Of a stretch of DNA of 64,000 bases, positions 26,202 through 35,374 are shown piece by piece; position 1 is the stretch's first letter, and each line of letters begins with the position of its first letter. A program made the position numbers and the translations under genes. The stretch is from positions 3,514,501 through 3,578,500 of the forward strand of contig NZ_CABVGP010000001.1 of assembly GCF_902497555.1 (NCBI RefSeq), read 5' to 3'. The notes beneath the pieces were generated by a model. The model searched no databases. It saw nothing but the letters and a program-made list of their open reading frames with translations, and had not been told where the DNA came from. The stretch is from Amycolatopsis camponoti (GTDB taxonomy: Bacteria; Actinomycetota; Actinomycetes; Mycobacteriales; Pseudonocardiaceae).

Positions 26202-26801
26202 ATGGCAGTCTCGGAGACAGTCGAGTCGAAAGGTGCCGGCCGGCCGCGAACCGGCGACGGCGACGTCCACACGGTGATCAACGGCGAGCCGGTCTTCGCG
26301 AGGTTGGACGATCCACGCCGCTCGCTGGCGGAGTTGCTCCGCGATGAGCGCGGGCTGACCGGCACCAAGATCGGCTGCAACCAGGGCGGCTGTGGCGCGT
26401 GCACCGTGCTCGTCGACGGCCGGCGAGTCCTGTCGTGCCTCACGCTGGCGGTGAAGGTCGACGGGCGCGAGGTCACGACCATCGAGGGCGTCGGGACCGA
26501 GGACGACCTGCACCCGCTTCAGGAGGCGCTCATCGAGCATGACGGCTTTCAGTGCGGGTTCTGCACGCCGGGGCAGATCTGCTCGGCGATCGGGATGGCG
26601 GGCGAGCTCTCCCGCGGACTGCCCAGCCGAGTGACCGGCGACGTGGCCGCCACGCAGATGTCGTGGAGTCGCGAGGAGATCCAGGAACGCATGAGCGGCA
26701 ACCTGTGCCGCTGCGGCGCCTACAACGGGATCGTCGACGCGATCATGGAGACCTTCGCCGCTGCGGCACCCGCCGATACCGAGCGTCAGGGGGCACGGTG
26801 A
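26202..26801 (+). CDS. Aldehyde oxidoreductase (PaoA/CoxS-like) [2Fe-2S] subunit
   Basis: A 199-residue iron-sulfur subunit of a xanthine-oxidase-family molybdoenzyme. The plant-type cluster is bound by CNQGGCGACTVLVDG...C near residues 64-85, and the second cluster by CGFCTPGQ near 121 and NLCRCGAY near 166. The ATG has AGGAGG 7 bases upstream. Unlike E. coli PaoA, the N-terminus has no twin-arginine signal, so the enzyme is probably cytoplasmic. It is first in a three-gene operon with four-base overlaps. Confidence 0.9.
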   Translation: MAVSETVESKGAGRPRTGDGDVHTVINGEPVFARLDDPRRSLAELLRDERGLTGTKIGCNQGGCGACTVLVDGRRVLSCLTLAVKVDGREVTTIEGVGTEDDLHPLQEALIEHDGFQCGFCTPGQICSAIGMAGELSRGLPSRVTGDVAATQMSWSREEIQERMSGNLCRCGAYNGIVDAIMETFAAAAPADTERQGAR

Positions 26802-27787
26802 AGACCTTCACCTACCTTCGACCGCCGAATCCGCAGGCCGCGGTGGAGGCTGCCACCACGCACCGCGCCCGGTACGTCGCGGGCGGAACCAATCTGCTGG
26901 ATCTGATGCGTGAGGGCGTCGAGCAGCCGACGGGGCTCGTGGACGTTTCGGAGCTCTCCACGGGCATCCGGCGTGACATCGACGGAACCCTCGTCCTCGG
27001 AGCCGGTGCCACGAACACCGCGGTCGCCGAGCACCCCGACGTCCGGACCTGGTTCCCGCTGATCTCCAGGTCCGTCCTCAACGGCGCGTCCGGGCAGATA
27101 CGCAACATGGCGACGGTGGGCGGGAACCTGCTGCAGCGCACCCGCTGCCTGTACTTCTACGATGCGACGACCCGGTGCAACAAGCGTGTCGAGGGCTCCG
27201 GTTGCGACGCGGTCGAAGGGGACCACCGCAACCACGCCATCCTGGGAGCCTCTCCGAGTTGCGCGGCGACCCATTCGTCCGACCTGTGCGTCGCACTGGC
27301 CGCGCTGGACGCGTCCGTCCACGTGCTCGGCCCCGGCGGTGAGCGGACCATCGATCTCCTCGAGTTCTACGAACTTCCCGGGGACCGGCCCAGTGTGGAG
27401 AACGTCCTCGGCCCGCACGAGCTGATCACCTCCGTATCGGTTCCGCCGCTGAGCTACGGGCGCCGGTCGACCTACCGCAAGGTGCGGGAACGCACCAGCT
27501 ACGCGTTCGCCCTGGTGTCGGTGGCCGCGGCGCTGGACATCGAAGACGGAGTGGTCCGCGATGCTCGCCTGGCGCTGGGCGGCGTCGCACCGAAACCCTG
27601 GCGGGCGACCGGGGCCGAGGCGCTGTTGCGAGGTGCCCGTGCCACCGGCGACGAGTTCCGGCGTGCTGCCGAGGCCGTGGTCGAGGACGCCAGCCCGCTG
27701 CGCGACAACGCGTACACGATTCCACTGGCGACGCGCACCATCGTCGCCACTCTCGAACAACTCGCGGGTGCGGAGGCCCGGTCATGA
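26798..27787 (+). CDS. Aldehyde oxidoreductase FAD-binding subunit (PaoB/YagS-like)
   Basis: A 329-residue FAD subunit of the vanillyl-oxidase-like fold. FAD-contacting segments are YVAGGTNLLDLM near residue 27 and IRNMATVGGNLLQ near 101. The insertion with Cys residues in RTRCLYFYD, TRCNKR, GSGCDA and SPSCAATHSSD matches the PaoB subgroup, which binds an extra [4Fe-4S] cluster. It passes electrons from the 2Fe-2S subunit to FAD. The GTG start overlaps the small-subunit stop (GTGA). Confidence 0.88.
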   Translation: MKTFTYLRPPNPQAAVEAATTHRARYVAGGTNLLDLMREGVEQPTGLVDVSELSTGIRRDIDGTLVLGAGATNTAVAEHPDVRTWFPLISRSVLNGASGQIRNMATVGGNLLQRTRCLYFYDATTRCNKRVEGSGCDAVEGDHRNHAILGASPSCAATHSSDLCVALAALDASVHVLGPGGERTIDLLEFYELPGDRPSVENVLGPHELITSVSVPPLSYGRRSTYRKVRERTSYAFALVSVAAALDIEDGVVRDARLALGGVAPKPWRATGAEALLRGARATGDEFRRAAEAVVEDASPLRDNAYTIPLATRTIVATLEQLAGAEARS

Positions 27788-30123
27788 GTCTGATGCAACG
27801 AGTGGTCGGGCTGGTCGCGCGAGCCCTTCCCGACCGGGCCCCGGATCCGATGCTCGACCGGAAGGACGCATTCGCCGGCACGCCGCTGTCCCGGGTCGAC
27901 GGGCCACTGAAGGTCACCGGTGGAGCGGAGTACACCGCCGATGTCGCGGTGCCCGGGCTCACCCACGCCGCGATGGTGTGCAGCACGATCGCCGGCGGCC
28001 GCATCGAGTCCATCACCGTGGCCGACGCGGAGAAAGCGGCCGGCGTGGTGCTGGTGATGACGTACCGGAACGCACCCGTACTGTCGCCCGCACCGACGCT
28101 GATGAGCTTCACCGGCGCGTCGTTCACCGATGCGCCCATGATGCAGGACGCGCGAGTCCGCTGGGATGGGGAACCGATCGCGGTCGTGGTCGCGGAGACC
28201 CTCGCACAGGCACGGCACGCGGCATCGCTGGTGAAGGTGACCTACGCCGAGGATCCTTCGGCACGCGTGGACTTCGACGCCTTGAAGTCTCGAGCGCGGC
28301 GCCCGGCCGCCGTCCAGGGACAACGACCGCGGATGACGAAGGGCAGCGTGGACGAGGCGCTGCGCACCGGCGACGTGGTGGTCGATCACGTCTACCGGAC
28401 GCCACGGCACAACCACGCCGCCATCGAGCCGCACGCGACCGCAGTGGCCTGGCACGGTGACGACAGCATGACCGTGTGGGACAGCACGCAGGCCGTCACG
28501 CACACCCAGATGGGACTGGCCAAGGTGTTCGGCCTCGAGCGTGAGAAGGTCCGGGTGGTCTCGCAGTTCGTCGGCGGTGGCTTCGGGAACAAGATGATGT
28601 GGAACCACCAGGTGCTCTGCGCCGCCGCGGCGAAGCTGTCCGGCAGGCCCGTCCGCATCACGATGAGCCGGGAGGACGTCTTCCGGGTCACCGGCGGGCG
28701 CACGCTTTCCGAGCAACGCGTCGCACTGTCCGCGACGCGTCACGGCAAGCTGAGCGCTCTCGTGCACGAGGGCACCACCACGATCGGCGTCGACGGCAAC
28801 GGGTTCGCGGAGCAATTCACGTTCCCCGCGCGGGTCCTCTACGCCGCCGACAACTTCGTCGTCGACCAGAGGGTGCTGGAGCTGAACATGGTGCCGAACG
28901 CCTCCATGCGCGCGCCCGGCGAGTCCATCGGATCGTTCGCCCTGGAATCCGCCGTGGACGAAGTGGCCGAGGGCCTCGGCATGGACCCGATCGAATTCCG
29001 GCGCGGGGTGCAGCCGGACAAAAATCCTTCCAGCGGCAGGCCATTCGCCATGCGCAACCTCATGCGGGCCTACGACCTGGGTGCGGCGCGGTTCGGCTGG
29101 GACGCGCGGAACCCGGTGCCACGATCACACCGCGAGGGCGAGTGGTGGATCGGCCACGGCGTCGCCTCGTGCAACTACCCGTACGTCCGGCTGCCCGGCG
29201 CGAAGGCGTCGGTCAGGATCGACAGCGACGGCCACGCCGTGGTCCGGACCGCTGCGCACGAGATGGGCATGGGGACCCCCACCGTGCAGGTGCAGCACGC
29301 CGCGGCGAGGCTGGGCCTTCCAGTGGAACAGGTCCGCTTCGAGTACGGCGACAGTGAGCTTCCGGCCGGGATCCCGGCCGGCGGTTCCGCGCAGACCGTC
29401 GCCATCATCGCCTCGGTCACCGACGCCGTCGACAAGCTGGTCAAAGAACTCCTCAAGCTGACCAGAGCGGGGTCGCCGATTTCCGGGGCGCGACCGCGGC
29501 AGGTCGAACTACGCGACGGGGGCATCTACCGCAAGGACGGCGGACCGGGCATCTCCTACCGTGAGCTGCTCCGGGCAGCGGGACGCGACCACGTCGAGGC
29601 GGTCGGCGCGGGCTCCCTGCCGCTGGAGATGATGAAGCACTCGATGGAGTCCTTCGGCGCCCAGTTCTGCGAGGTTCGCGTCAGCGACGTCACCGGCGAA
29701 GTCCGCGTCAACCGCTGGGTCGGCTCCTTCGACACCGGCCTCGTGCTCAACCCGAAGACGGCGGCCAGCCAATTCCGCGGCGGCATCGTGATGGGACTGG
29801 GCCAGGCCCTGACCGAGGAGACAGCCTTCGACACCCGGCGGGGACGAATCATGAACCCTTCGCTGGCCCACTACCACGTACCGGTTCACGCCGACGTGCC
29901 GCCGATCGACGTGGTGTGGCTGGACATCCCGGATCCCCTCGCGCCGATGGGTGCGCACGGCGTGGGCGAGATCGGCGTGGTCGGGGTCGCCGGCGCCGTC
30001 GCCAACGCCGTCTACAACGCGATCGGAGTACGGTTCCGCGAATTGCCCCTCACACCGGGCAAAGTGCTCAGTGGACTCGCCGCGCTGGAGGCGGAGTCCC
30101 GGGAAGCACGATCGACCGTCTGA
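27784..30123 (+). CDS. Aldehyde oxidoreductase molybdenum-binding subunit (PaoC/YagR-like)
   Basis: A 779-residue catalytic subunit binding the molybdopterin cofactor. The N-terminal PLSRVDGPLKVTGGAEYTAD, the FVGGGFGNKM loop near residue 262, and the base Glu729 in HGVGEIGVVG are family hallmarks. PaoC-type enzymes oxidise aromatic aldehydes to acids. The ATG overlaps the FAD-subunit stop. No XdhC-type maturation gene is present in the window. Its neighbour locus makes 2-aminoaryl aldehydes conceivable substrates, but the separate TetR control argues for caution. Confidence 0.9.
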   Translation: MSLMQRVVGLVARALPDRAPDPMLDRKDAFAGTPLSRVDGPLKVTGGAEYTADVAVPGLTHAAMVCSTIAGGRIESITVADAEKAAGVVLVMTYRNAPVLSPAPTLMSFTGASFTDAPMMQDARVRWDGEPIAVVVAETLAQARHAASLVKVTYAEDPSARVDFDALKSRARRPAAVQGQRPRMTKGSVDEALRTGDVVVDHVYRTPRHNHAAIEPHATAVAWHGDDSMTVWDSTQAVTHTQMGLAKVFGLEREKVRVVSQFVGGGFGNKMMWNHQVLCAAAAKLSGRPVRITMSREDVFRVTGGRTLSEQRVALSATRHGKLSALVHEGTTTIGVDGNGFAEQFTFPARVLYAADNFVVDQRVLELNMVPNASMRAPGESIGSFALESAVDEVAEGLGMDPIEFRRGVQPDKNPSSGRPFAMRNLMRAYDLGAARFGWDARNPVPRSHREGEWWIGHGVASCNYPYVRLPGAKASVRIDSDGHAVVRTAAHEMGMGTPTVQVQHAAARLGLPVEQVRFEYGDSELPAGIPAGGSAQTVAIIASVTDAVDKLVKELLKLTRAGSPISGARPRQVELRDGGIYRKDGGPGISYRELLRAAGRDHVEAVGAGSLPLEMMKHSMESFGAQFCEVRVSDVTGEVRVNRWVGSFDTGLVLNPKTAASQFRGGIVMGLGQALTEETAFDTRRGRIMNPSLAHYHVPVHADVPPIDVVWLDIPDPLAPMGAHGVGEIGVVGVAGAVANAVYNAIGVRFRELPLTPGKVLSGLAALEAESREARSTV

Positions 30124-30240
30124 GCCGACGCCGCCACGCTCCGGCCTCTCGCTCGGACGTGCGGGCCTCCGGCGACAACTCGCCGGCATCGTGGTCGCCC
30201 CTCACGACCGGGCGTGGTGCATCCGGACTCGATCGCCGGG

Positions 30241-31263
30241 TCAGGCCACTTCGACGACGACCTTGCCGAAGGCGCCGCGGTCGAGGTGGTCGAGTGCCGC
30301 GGGCAGCTCGGTGAGCGGGTAGCGCTCGTCGATCACCGGCTTCAGGCCGGTACGGTCGACGGCTCGGACGAGGTCTTCCAGCGCGCGGCGATGGCCGGTT
30401 CCGATGCCCTGGACGGTGATGTCTTTGAGCATCAGGGGCATCACGGGAGCAGTCACGTCAAAGCCCTCCAGCGCGCCGATCTGGTAGATCGTCCCACCGA
30501 CCGCCGCGGTCTGGACGGCCTTTCCGAGATGCGCCCCGCCCACCACTTCGAGGATGTGGTCCGCGCCGCGGTCGTCGGTGATCTCGAGGATGGCCTCGAT
30601 CCAGTCCTCACGCGTGCGGTCGACGCAGTGGTCGGCGCCGAGTTCCGCGGCGCGCGGCAGCTTGTGGGCGCTGCCGGACACGATGACCTCGGCCCCCAGC
30701 GCCTTCGCGAGCTGGATCCCGAACAGCGACACCCCGCCGGTCCCCTCGACCAGCACCGTGTCGCCGGCCCGCACTCCACCACGTTCGGCGAGCGCGAACC
30801 ACGCGGTCAGCCCGGCGCACGGCAACGTGCTGGCTTCCGCGTGTGCGAGCGTTCCCGGCGCGTGGACGAACCATTCCGCCGGCAAGGCCACGTACTCCGC
30901 CAGGACGCCCGGGTAGTGACCACCGAGGGTCCGGTAGGACGGCGTCCGGGCGTCGCCGTGGCGGCGGCCGTCGATCCAGTCCGGGGTGAAGGTGGAGATC
31001 ACGTGCTCGCCGATGGCGAAGCGGGTGACCTCGTCGCCGGTCGCCACCACTGTTCCCGACAGGTCGGACCCGGGGGTGAACGGAAAGGAGAGCGGCAACC
31101 CCCGCCCGCTTTCGGTGACCATCTTGTCGCGGTAGTTGAGTGCGACGGCCGCCACCTGCACCAGAACTTCGCCCCGCTGTGGCTGGGGAATCGGAACGTG
31201 CCTGAGTTCCAGCCGATCGCGGCCGATGTCGTCCATTTCCCAGCGCCGCATGGTCTCCGTCAT
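30241..31263 (-). CDS. Zinc-independent alcohol dehydrogenase / quinone oxidoreductase-like (MDR)
   Basis: A 340-residue medium-chain dehydrogenase/reductase. The N-terminal GroES-like domain has PGSDLSGTVVATGDEV near residue 65, and the Rossmann domain has VEGTGGVSLFGIQLAKALGAEVIVSG near 165-190. Catalytic-zinc Cys ligands are absent, as in quinone oxidoreductase-like members. ATG 31263 is chosen because GGGGAG lies 5-6 bases upstream; the frame is open further but without support. It ends about 117 bp from the molybdenum subunit gene, convergently. Substrate unknown. Confidence 0.86.
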   Translation of the reverse strand: MTETMRRWEMDDIGRDRLELRHVPIPQPQRGEVLVQVAAVALNYRDKMVTESGRGLPLSFPFTPGSDLSGTVVATGDEVTRFAIGEHVISTFTPDWIDGRRHGDARTPSYRTLGGHYPGVLAEYVALPAEWFVHAPGTLAHAEASTLPCAGLTAWFALAERGGVRAGDTVLVEGTGGVSLFGIQLAKALGAEVIVSGSAHKLPRAAELGADHCVDRTREDWIEAILEITDDRGADHILEVVGGAHLGKAVQTAAVGGTIYQIGALEGFDVTAPVMPLMLKDITVQGIGTGHRRALEDLVRAVDRTGLKPVIDERYPLTELPAALDHLDRGAFGKVVVEVA

Positions 31264-31422
31264 CAAAGCTCCCCGTCGTGTTTCCCGGTTTGGCGCGTGG
31301 TCGATCGCATCGAGTACGGAACTGTCCGGTCCGGCACCCGATGCGGTGACGCTGACCGGCAAGGCGATACCGGCATCCCGCGCGACCAGCCGGAGCCGCC
31401 TGGCGGCCGCCGACCGCAGACC

Positions 31423-32340
31423 TCAGTTCGGCTTGGACGTTCTCTGGCCCGTCGTATCGCTGTCGCTGTTCTGCCGATCGGGTTCGATCGGGGCGGCGTG
31501 GGTGGTTTCGTGGCGGCCGGCCATGCCGGCGAGCAGGGCCAGCGACTGTTCTGCCGCGGAGCCCGGGGCCGCCGAGTAGAGGTACAGCGTCTGCCCCACC
31601 GACCCCGTCACGGAGAGGGATTGGTAGTTCACCGTGATCTCGCCGACGAAGGGATTGTTGTAACGCTTCGTGCCATCAGTCCGCTCGTGCACATCGTGGC
31701 GTGCCCACATCGTGCGGAATTCCGCGCTTTTCAGCGACAGCTCGCCGATCAGCTCGGTCAGGCGCGGGTCGTCGGGGCCGGTGCCGGCCGTGGACCGGAC
31801 GCTCGCGACCACACTGTGCGCGATCGTGTTCCAGTCCGGGTAGATCTCGCGCGCGGCGGGGTCGAGGAACACGTCACGCATGAGGTTCCGGCCGGGGGTG
31901 AATCCTTCGTTGAGCAGCACCGCGAGCTCGTTGGCGGCCAGCACGTCGCGGTACCTGCCGATCACCACCGCGGGATTGGCGGTCCAGCTTTCCACCAGCC
32001 GGGCGAGACCGGTACGTACCTTTTCCGGCCGGTGCGCACGTCGCCGCCGCGGAGGCGGGGCCGTGGCAAGCTGCCGCAAGTGCGCCGACCCGGCGTCGTC
32101 CAGTTGCAGCGCTCGCGCGATCGCGTCGAGCACGGCTGCGGACGGGTTGCGATCGCGCCCCTGTTCCAGTCGTGCGTAGTAGTACGGGCTCACCCCGGCG
32201 AGGAACGCGACCTCCTCGCGCCTGAGCCCCGACACCCGTCGGCGACCCTGGTCCGGCAGCCCTTGCGCCACCGGGTCCAGTAGCGCTCGCCTGGCCCTCA
32301 GGAACTCGCCCAGCGGGTTGTCGGCGTCGAGGTGGTGCAT
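31423..32340 (-). CDS. XRE-family regulator with MmyB-like ligand domain
   Basis: A 305-residue regulator. The N-terminal HTH (GLRREEVAFLAGVSPYYYARLEQGRDRNPSAAVLDAIARAL, about residues 38-78) is typical of actinobacterial XRE/MmyB proteins, and the C-terminal part with GRYRDVLAANELAVLLNEGFTPGRNLMRDVFLDP forms the PAS-like MmyB domain. ATG 32340 begins MHHLDADNPLG; a longer open frame upstream is not supported. These regulators often control an adjacent oxidoreductase, here the MDR gene 160 bp downstream or the divergent PhzF gene. Confidence 0.88.
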   Translation of the reverse strand: MHHLDADNPLGEFLRARRALLDPVAQGLPDQGRRRVSGLRREEVAFLAGVSPYYYARLEQGRDRNPSAAVLDAIARALQLDDAGSAHLRQLATAPPPRRRRAHRPEKVRTGLARLVESWTANPAVVIGRYRDVLAANELAVLLNEGFTPGRNLMRDVFLDPAAREIYPDWNTIAHSVVASVRSTAGTGPDDPRLTELIGELSLKSAEFRTMWARHDVHERTDGTKRYNNPFVGEITVNYQSLSVTGSVGQTLYLYSAAPGSAAEQSLALLAGMAGRHETTHAAPIEPDRQNSDSDTTGQRTSKPN

Positions 32341-32376
32341 GTTTCCCACAGTAGGCAACCCTCCCCGAACCTGACA

Positions 32377-32391
32377 CACCCTGAGAGGGTG
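32377..32391. promoter_or_regulatory. Perfect palindrome, candidate XRE operator
   Basis: CACCCT-GAG-AGGGTG is a perfect 15-bp inverted repeat 37 bp upstream of the XRE regulator start, in the divergent region before the PhzF gene. Its place suggests autoregulation. Confidence 0.5.
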
Positions 32392-32599
32392 ACCATCAGC
32401 GCTGCCGGGCGACGCGGCATGAGGGGACACTGTGCTGCCGGCTTTCGTCCGCGTCCGGCGATTCCACAGTGGAGTGTCGACGGAACGCCGTGCTCGATCA
32501 GCTGGGGAACTGGTCCACCCCAACGGACTCCACCACGCTGACCCGATGATCGCGGCCACCGGCACTTCCGGTCACCGAACCTTCTCGTAAGCTGGCGTC

Positions 32600-33433
32600 A
32601 TGCGGCTGTTCCACCAGGTAGACGTCTTCGCCGACGAGTTCCCCTACGGCAATCCCGTCGCCGTCGTGCACAACGCCGACGACCTGAGCACCACCGACAT
32701 GGCGGCCATCGCGCGGTGGACCAACCTGGCCGAAACCACGTTCCTCCTCACACCGACGCACCCCTCGGCCGACTACCGCCTCCGGATCTTCACCATCAGC
32801 CGCGAACTGCCCTTCGCCGGCCACGCCACCCTCGGAGCGGCACGCGCCTGGCTGGCGGCCGGCAACACCCCCGGCCGAGCCGGCCGGATCGAGCAGCAGT
32901 GCGGCGCCGGCCCGGTCCACATACGCTCCGAGGCCGACCTCTTGTGGTTCGCTGCGCCGCCGCTGCTGCGCGACGCCCCCGTGACCGACTACGAGCTGCG
33001 TGCTCTTGCCGCCGGGCTGCGCATCGAACCGGAACAGATCACGGCGGCCCGGTGGGCCGACAACGGCCCCGGGTGGGTTGTCGTCCTGCTCGCTTCCGCG
33101 GAAGCCGTCCTGGCCATCACTCCCGACTACGGACGTTTGAGCGGATTTTCCGCCGTCGGCGTCGTCGGGCCGCACCCGGCGGGAAGCGAGGCGCTGTTCG
33201 AGGTCCGGGCGTTCACCGACGAGGGCACCCGCTGGGAGGAGGACCCGGTCACCGGCAGCCTCAACGCGGCTGTCGCGCAGTGGCTGATTCCAGCGGGCGG
33301 CGCCCCCGCGCGGTACACCGCCACGCAGGGCGCGGCACTTCAGCGCCGGGGCCGAATCCACCTTTCCCACCACGACGGCGAGATCTGGGTCGGAGGCCGC
33401 ACGGCACTCGGCATCACCGGGCAGTGGCACTAG
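32600..33433 (+). CDS. PhzF-family isomerase/epimerase-like protein
   Basis: A 277-residue member of the PhzF (diaminopimelate epimerase fold) family. Signature segments are VDVFADEFPYGNPVAVV at the start, the conserved acid Glu45 in AETTFLL, RIFTISRELPFAGHATLGAA near residue 70, and EEDPVTGSLNAAVAQWL near 215. PhzF in phenazine synthesis isomerises a dihydro-hydroxyanthranilate; most genomic homologues have unknown substrates. No other phenazine genes are present, so phenazine synthesis is not implied. Confidence 0.87.
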   Translation: MRLFHQVDVFADEFPYGNPVAVVHNADDLSTTDMAAIARWTNLAETTFLLTPTHPSADYRLRIFTISRELPFAGHATLGAARAWLAAGNTPGRAGRIEQQCGAGPVHIRSEADLLWFAAPPLLRDAPVTDYELRALAAGLRIEPEQITAARWADNGPGWVVVLLASAEAVLAITPDYGRLSGFSAVGVVGPHPAGSEALFEVRAFTDEGTRWEEDPVTGSLNAAVAQWLIPAGGAPARYTATQGAALQRRGRIHLSHHDGEIWVGGRTALGITGQWH

Positions 33434-33674
33434 GTTCCGGGCCTTCTTCTGCGAGCCGGCGGTCCGCGGTTTGGCGGGGGTCGCGGCAGAAGGAGGCCGA
33501 GCCGTCGCCCGCGGTGCAGTCGTCGGCCAGGCGGCGGAACTGCTGGGCGGCGCTCTGCGCCGAGGGCAGGGCATCGATCGCGGTGATGATGCGGTTGGCC
33601 GGCGGCACGACGGTGGCGGCGAGTTGCTCGTGGCCATCGGCGACCTGGTCCGCGTCGGCGGCGAGCTGGTCGGT
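33414..33674 (-). pseudogene. Possible remnant of a coiled-coil membrane protein
   Basis: Directly after the stop of the membrane protein at 33675, a frame reads DQLAADADQVADGHEQLAATVV, then PPANRIITAIDALPSAQSAA, ending at 33414 and overlapping the PhzF stop. The A/D/Q-rich repeat resembles the coiled-coil part of YhgE/Pip-type membrane proteins, and third positions are GC-rich as in real genes. There is no good start (a GTG lies at 33608), so it is probably a truncated 3' end. A short real gene is the alternative. Confidence 0.35.
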
Positions 33675-34658
33675 TCAGCGTCCGCCGGGGTGGCGGTGCC
33701 GGAGCCTCCAGAACACCACGCACGAGGCGACGACCCAGCCGGTCAGCACGAGGTACGGGAACGCGCTCTGGTGGCCGGGGAAGTAGACGGCCGTGTGGTG
33801 GGCACTGATCGACGCGCCCGGTGGAAGCCACCGGCCGAGGTCGCCGAGAGTTGTCGGCAGCAAGGCGGCCGACACCGTGCCGCCGGACGAGGGATTGCCG
33901 AGCAGGACCATCACCGCCCAGGTCGGCAGCATGCCCCAACGTCCGAAGAGCGTGCTGAACATGGTGCAGGTGACTGCGGCGGCGAACATCGTCAGGGACA
34001 AGATCAGCCACGACGAGAGGAAGGGCAGGTCGAGTGCGCCGACGAGCAGGCTCACCACGGCCGTGATCGCGAGCCCGCCCGAGGTGGCGGTGACGGCGAG
34101 GAATCCGATGCGCTCCCCGGGCGCGAGGCGTGGCGCGTGGACGTCGTACAACATCGATCCGATGAACCCGATGATCACTGCGGCCAGGGTCATGTAGAAG
34201 ATCGCCAGGCCGCGGGGATCGCCCTCCTGCAGCGGACTGAGGTCGTCGATCTCGACCGCGGTGCCGCTTGCCACCGCAGCGCGAGGAGCGCGCTCGGACA
34301 GCAGCTGTGCGACCGAGGGGCCCGATGCGCCGGAGAGCTCCAGCCGGGCGGGGATGCCGGTTGCCCGGTACTCGAGCACCCCGAAGACCCGCTGCTCCAG
34401 AATTGCCTGACGGGCCGCGGTCCGGTCTGGCATCGCCTGCTGCTCCAGCGCTCCGTCGAGCAGCGCGTCCAGCGTCTCGTCGAGAGACCGGTCGGCTCCG
34501 GCGGGCGCGAGGACGGCGAGTGGGATGTGATGCGGAGCGGGCGCAGCCAGGAAGGTCGTGTAGGAGCCGACGAACAAACCGGCCGTCGCGGTCAGGATGA
34601 GGGCCAGCACGGTTGCGGGGTAGAAGGGGGACCTGACGAACGCACTCGATCTGTTCAC
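33675..34658 (-). CDS. ABC-2/YhgE-like multi-pass membrane protein
   Basis: A 327-residue membrane protein. One N-terminal helix (VLALILTATAGLFVGSYTTFL) is followed by an extracytoplasmic domain of about 120 residues and then five or six helices from residue 150 to the end. This layout matches the DUF3533/YhgE-Pip and ABC-2 permease-like families linked to export or phage-infection-type proteins. No ATPase gene is adjacent. It is divergent from the TetR gene at 34758, with two operators between, so it is likely repressed by that TetR and may act in efflux of a toxic substrate. Confidence 0.72.
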   Translation of the reverse strand: MNRSSAFVRSPFYPATVLALILTATAGLFVGSYTTFLAAPAPHHIPLAVLAPAGADRSLDETLDALLDGALEQQAMPDRTAARQAILEQRVFGVLEYRATGIPARLELSGASGPSVAQLLSERAPRAAVASGTAVEIDDLSPLQEGDPRGLAIFYMTLAAVIIGFIGSMLYDVHAPRLAPGERIGFLAVTATSGGLAITAVVSLLVGALDLPFLSSWLILSLTMFAAAVTCTMFSTLFGRWGMLPTWAVMVLLGNPSSGGTVSAALLPTTLGDLGRWLPPGASISAHHTAVYFPGHQSAFPYLVLTGWVVASCVVFWRLRHRHPGGR

Positions 34659-34675
34659 GACGCTCCGATGAGAAC

Positions 34676-34744
34676 TCCAACGCTAGTGTTGGAACTTTGG
34701 TCAACGTACTCCCGGAACGCCGGATCGGCAACACTGGTGTTGGA
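34676..34744. promoter_or_regulatory. Paired TetR operators (CCAACACTAsTGTTGG type)
   Basis: TCCAACGCTAGTGTTGGA (34676-34693) and CAACACTGGTGTTG (34729-34742) are near-perfect palindromes with centres 51 bp apart, between the membrane-protein gene and the TetR gene. The same palindrome pair recurs 6 kb away at 40844-40912 with nearly the same spacing. Confidence 0.78.
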
Positions 34745-34757
34745 GTATGGTTGCGCC

Positions 34758-35351
34758 ATGGCTTGGGACGTCGAAGGTACGAAGCGCAGGATTCAGGAAG
34801 CTGCGCTCGCCGAGTTTTCGCAGTTCGGAGCCGCTGGGACGACGATCGACAGGATCGCCAAGCGTGCTGAGGTGAACCGGGAACGGGTCTACAAGTACTA
34901 CGGCGACAAGGCGGTGCTGTTTTCGAAAGTGGTCCGGTACGAACTGGACAAGCTCGCCGAAGACGTGCCTCTGCGTCAGGTGGCGGGCCCGGACGACTTG
35001 GCGGACTTCGCCGGACTCTCGTTCGACTACTTGAAAGAACACCCGGATGTTGCCCGGCTCGTCCTGTGGGAGGGCCTTGCCGATACGGGCGCCGTCCAGG
35101 ACGAAGCTGAACGAACCGGGCTGTACGTGGGCAAGGCTCGTGCGGTGGCCGAGGCCCAGCGGGCCGGGCTGATCGACTCGTCGATCGCCCCCGCTCATCT
35201 TGTCTTCCTGCTCATCGCGCTGGCTGTCCAGTGGTGGGCGACACCACAGATGGCTCGCATGCTCGCGACCGGGCAAGACGACGACTCGCCGGCTCGGCGC
35301 CGGGAGGCCGTCGTGCAGGCGGCACGGCGTCTCACAGCTGTCGGCAGTTGA
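34758..35351 (+). CDS. TetR-family transcriptional regulator
   Basis: A 197-residue TetR regulator. The HTH is GTTIDRIAKRAEVNRERVYKYYGDKAVLFSKVV (residues about 28-60), followed by a helical ligand domain. ATG 34758 gives MAWDVEGTKRRIQEAAL, the natural family start; the long open frame upstream is a shadow. It is divergent from the membrane-protein gene, with paired palindromic operators between. Identical-type operators before the aldehyde dehydrogenase at 40926 suggest that it controls both. Confidence 0.9.
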   Translation: MAWDVEGTKRRIQEAALAEFSQFGAAGTTIDRIAKRAEVNRERVYKYYGDKAVLFSKVVRYELDKLAEDVPLRQVAGPDDLADFAGLSFDYLKEHPDVARLVLWEGLADTGAVQDEAERTGLYVGKARAVAEAQRAGLIDSSIAPAHLVFLLIALAVQWWATPQMARMLATGQDDDSPARRREAVVQAARRLTAVGS

Positions 35352-35374
35352 TGTGACCGGGGGAACTGGTCGAC

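Noticed and set aside
32600..33433. Phenazine biosynthesis suggested by the PhzF protein
   Set aside because: No other phz genes are present, and PhzF-like proteins are widespread outside phenazine pathways.
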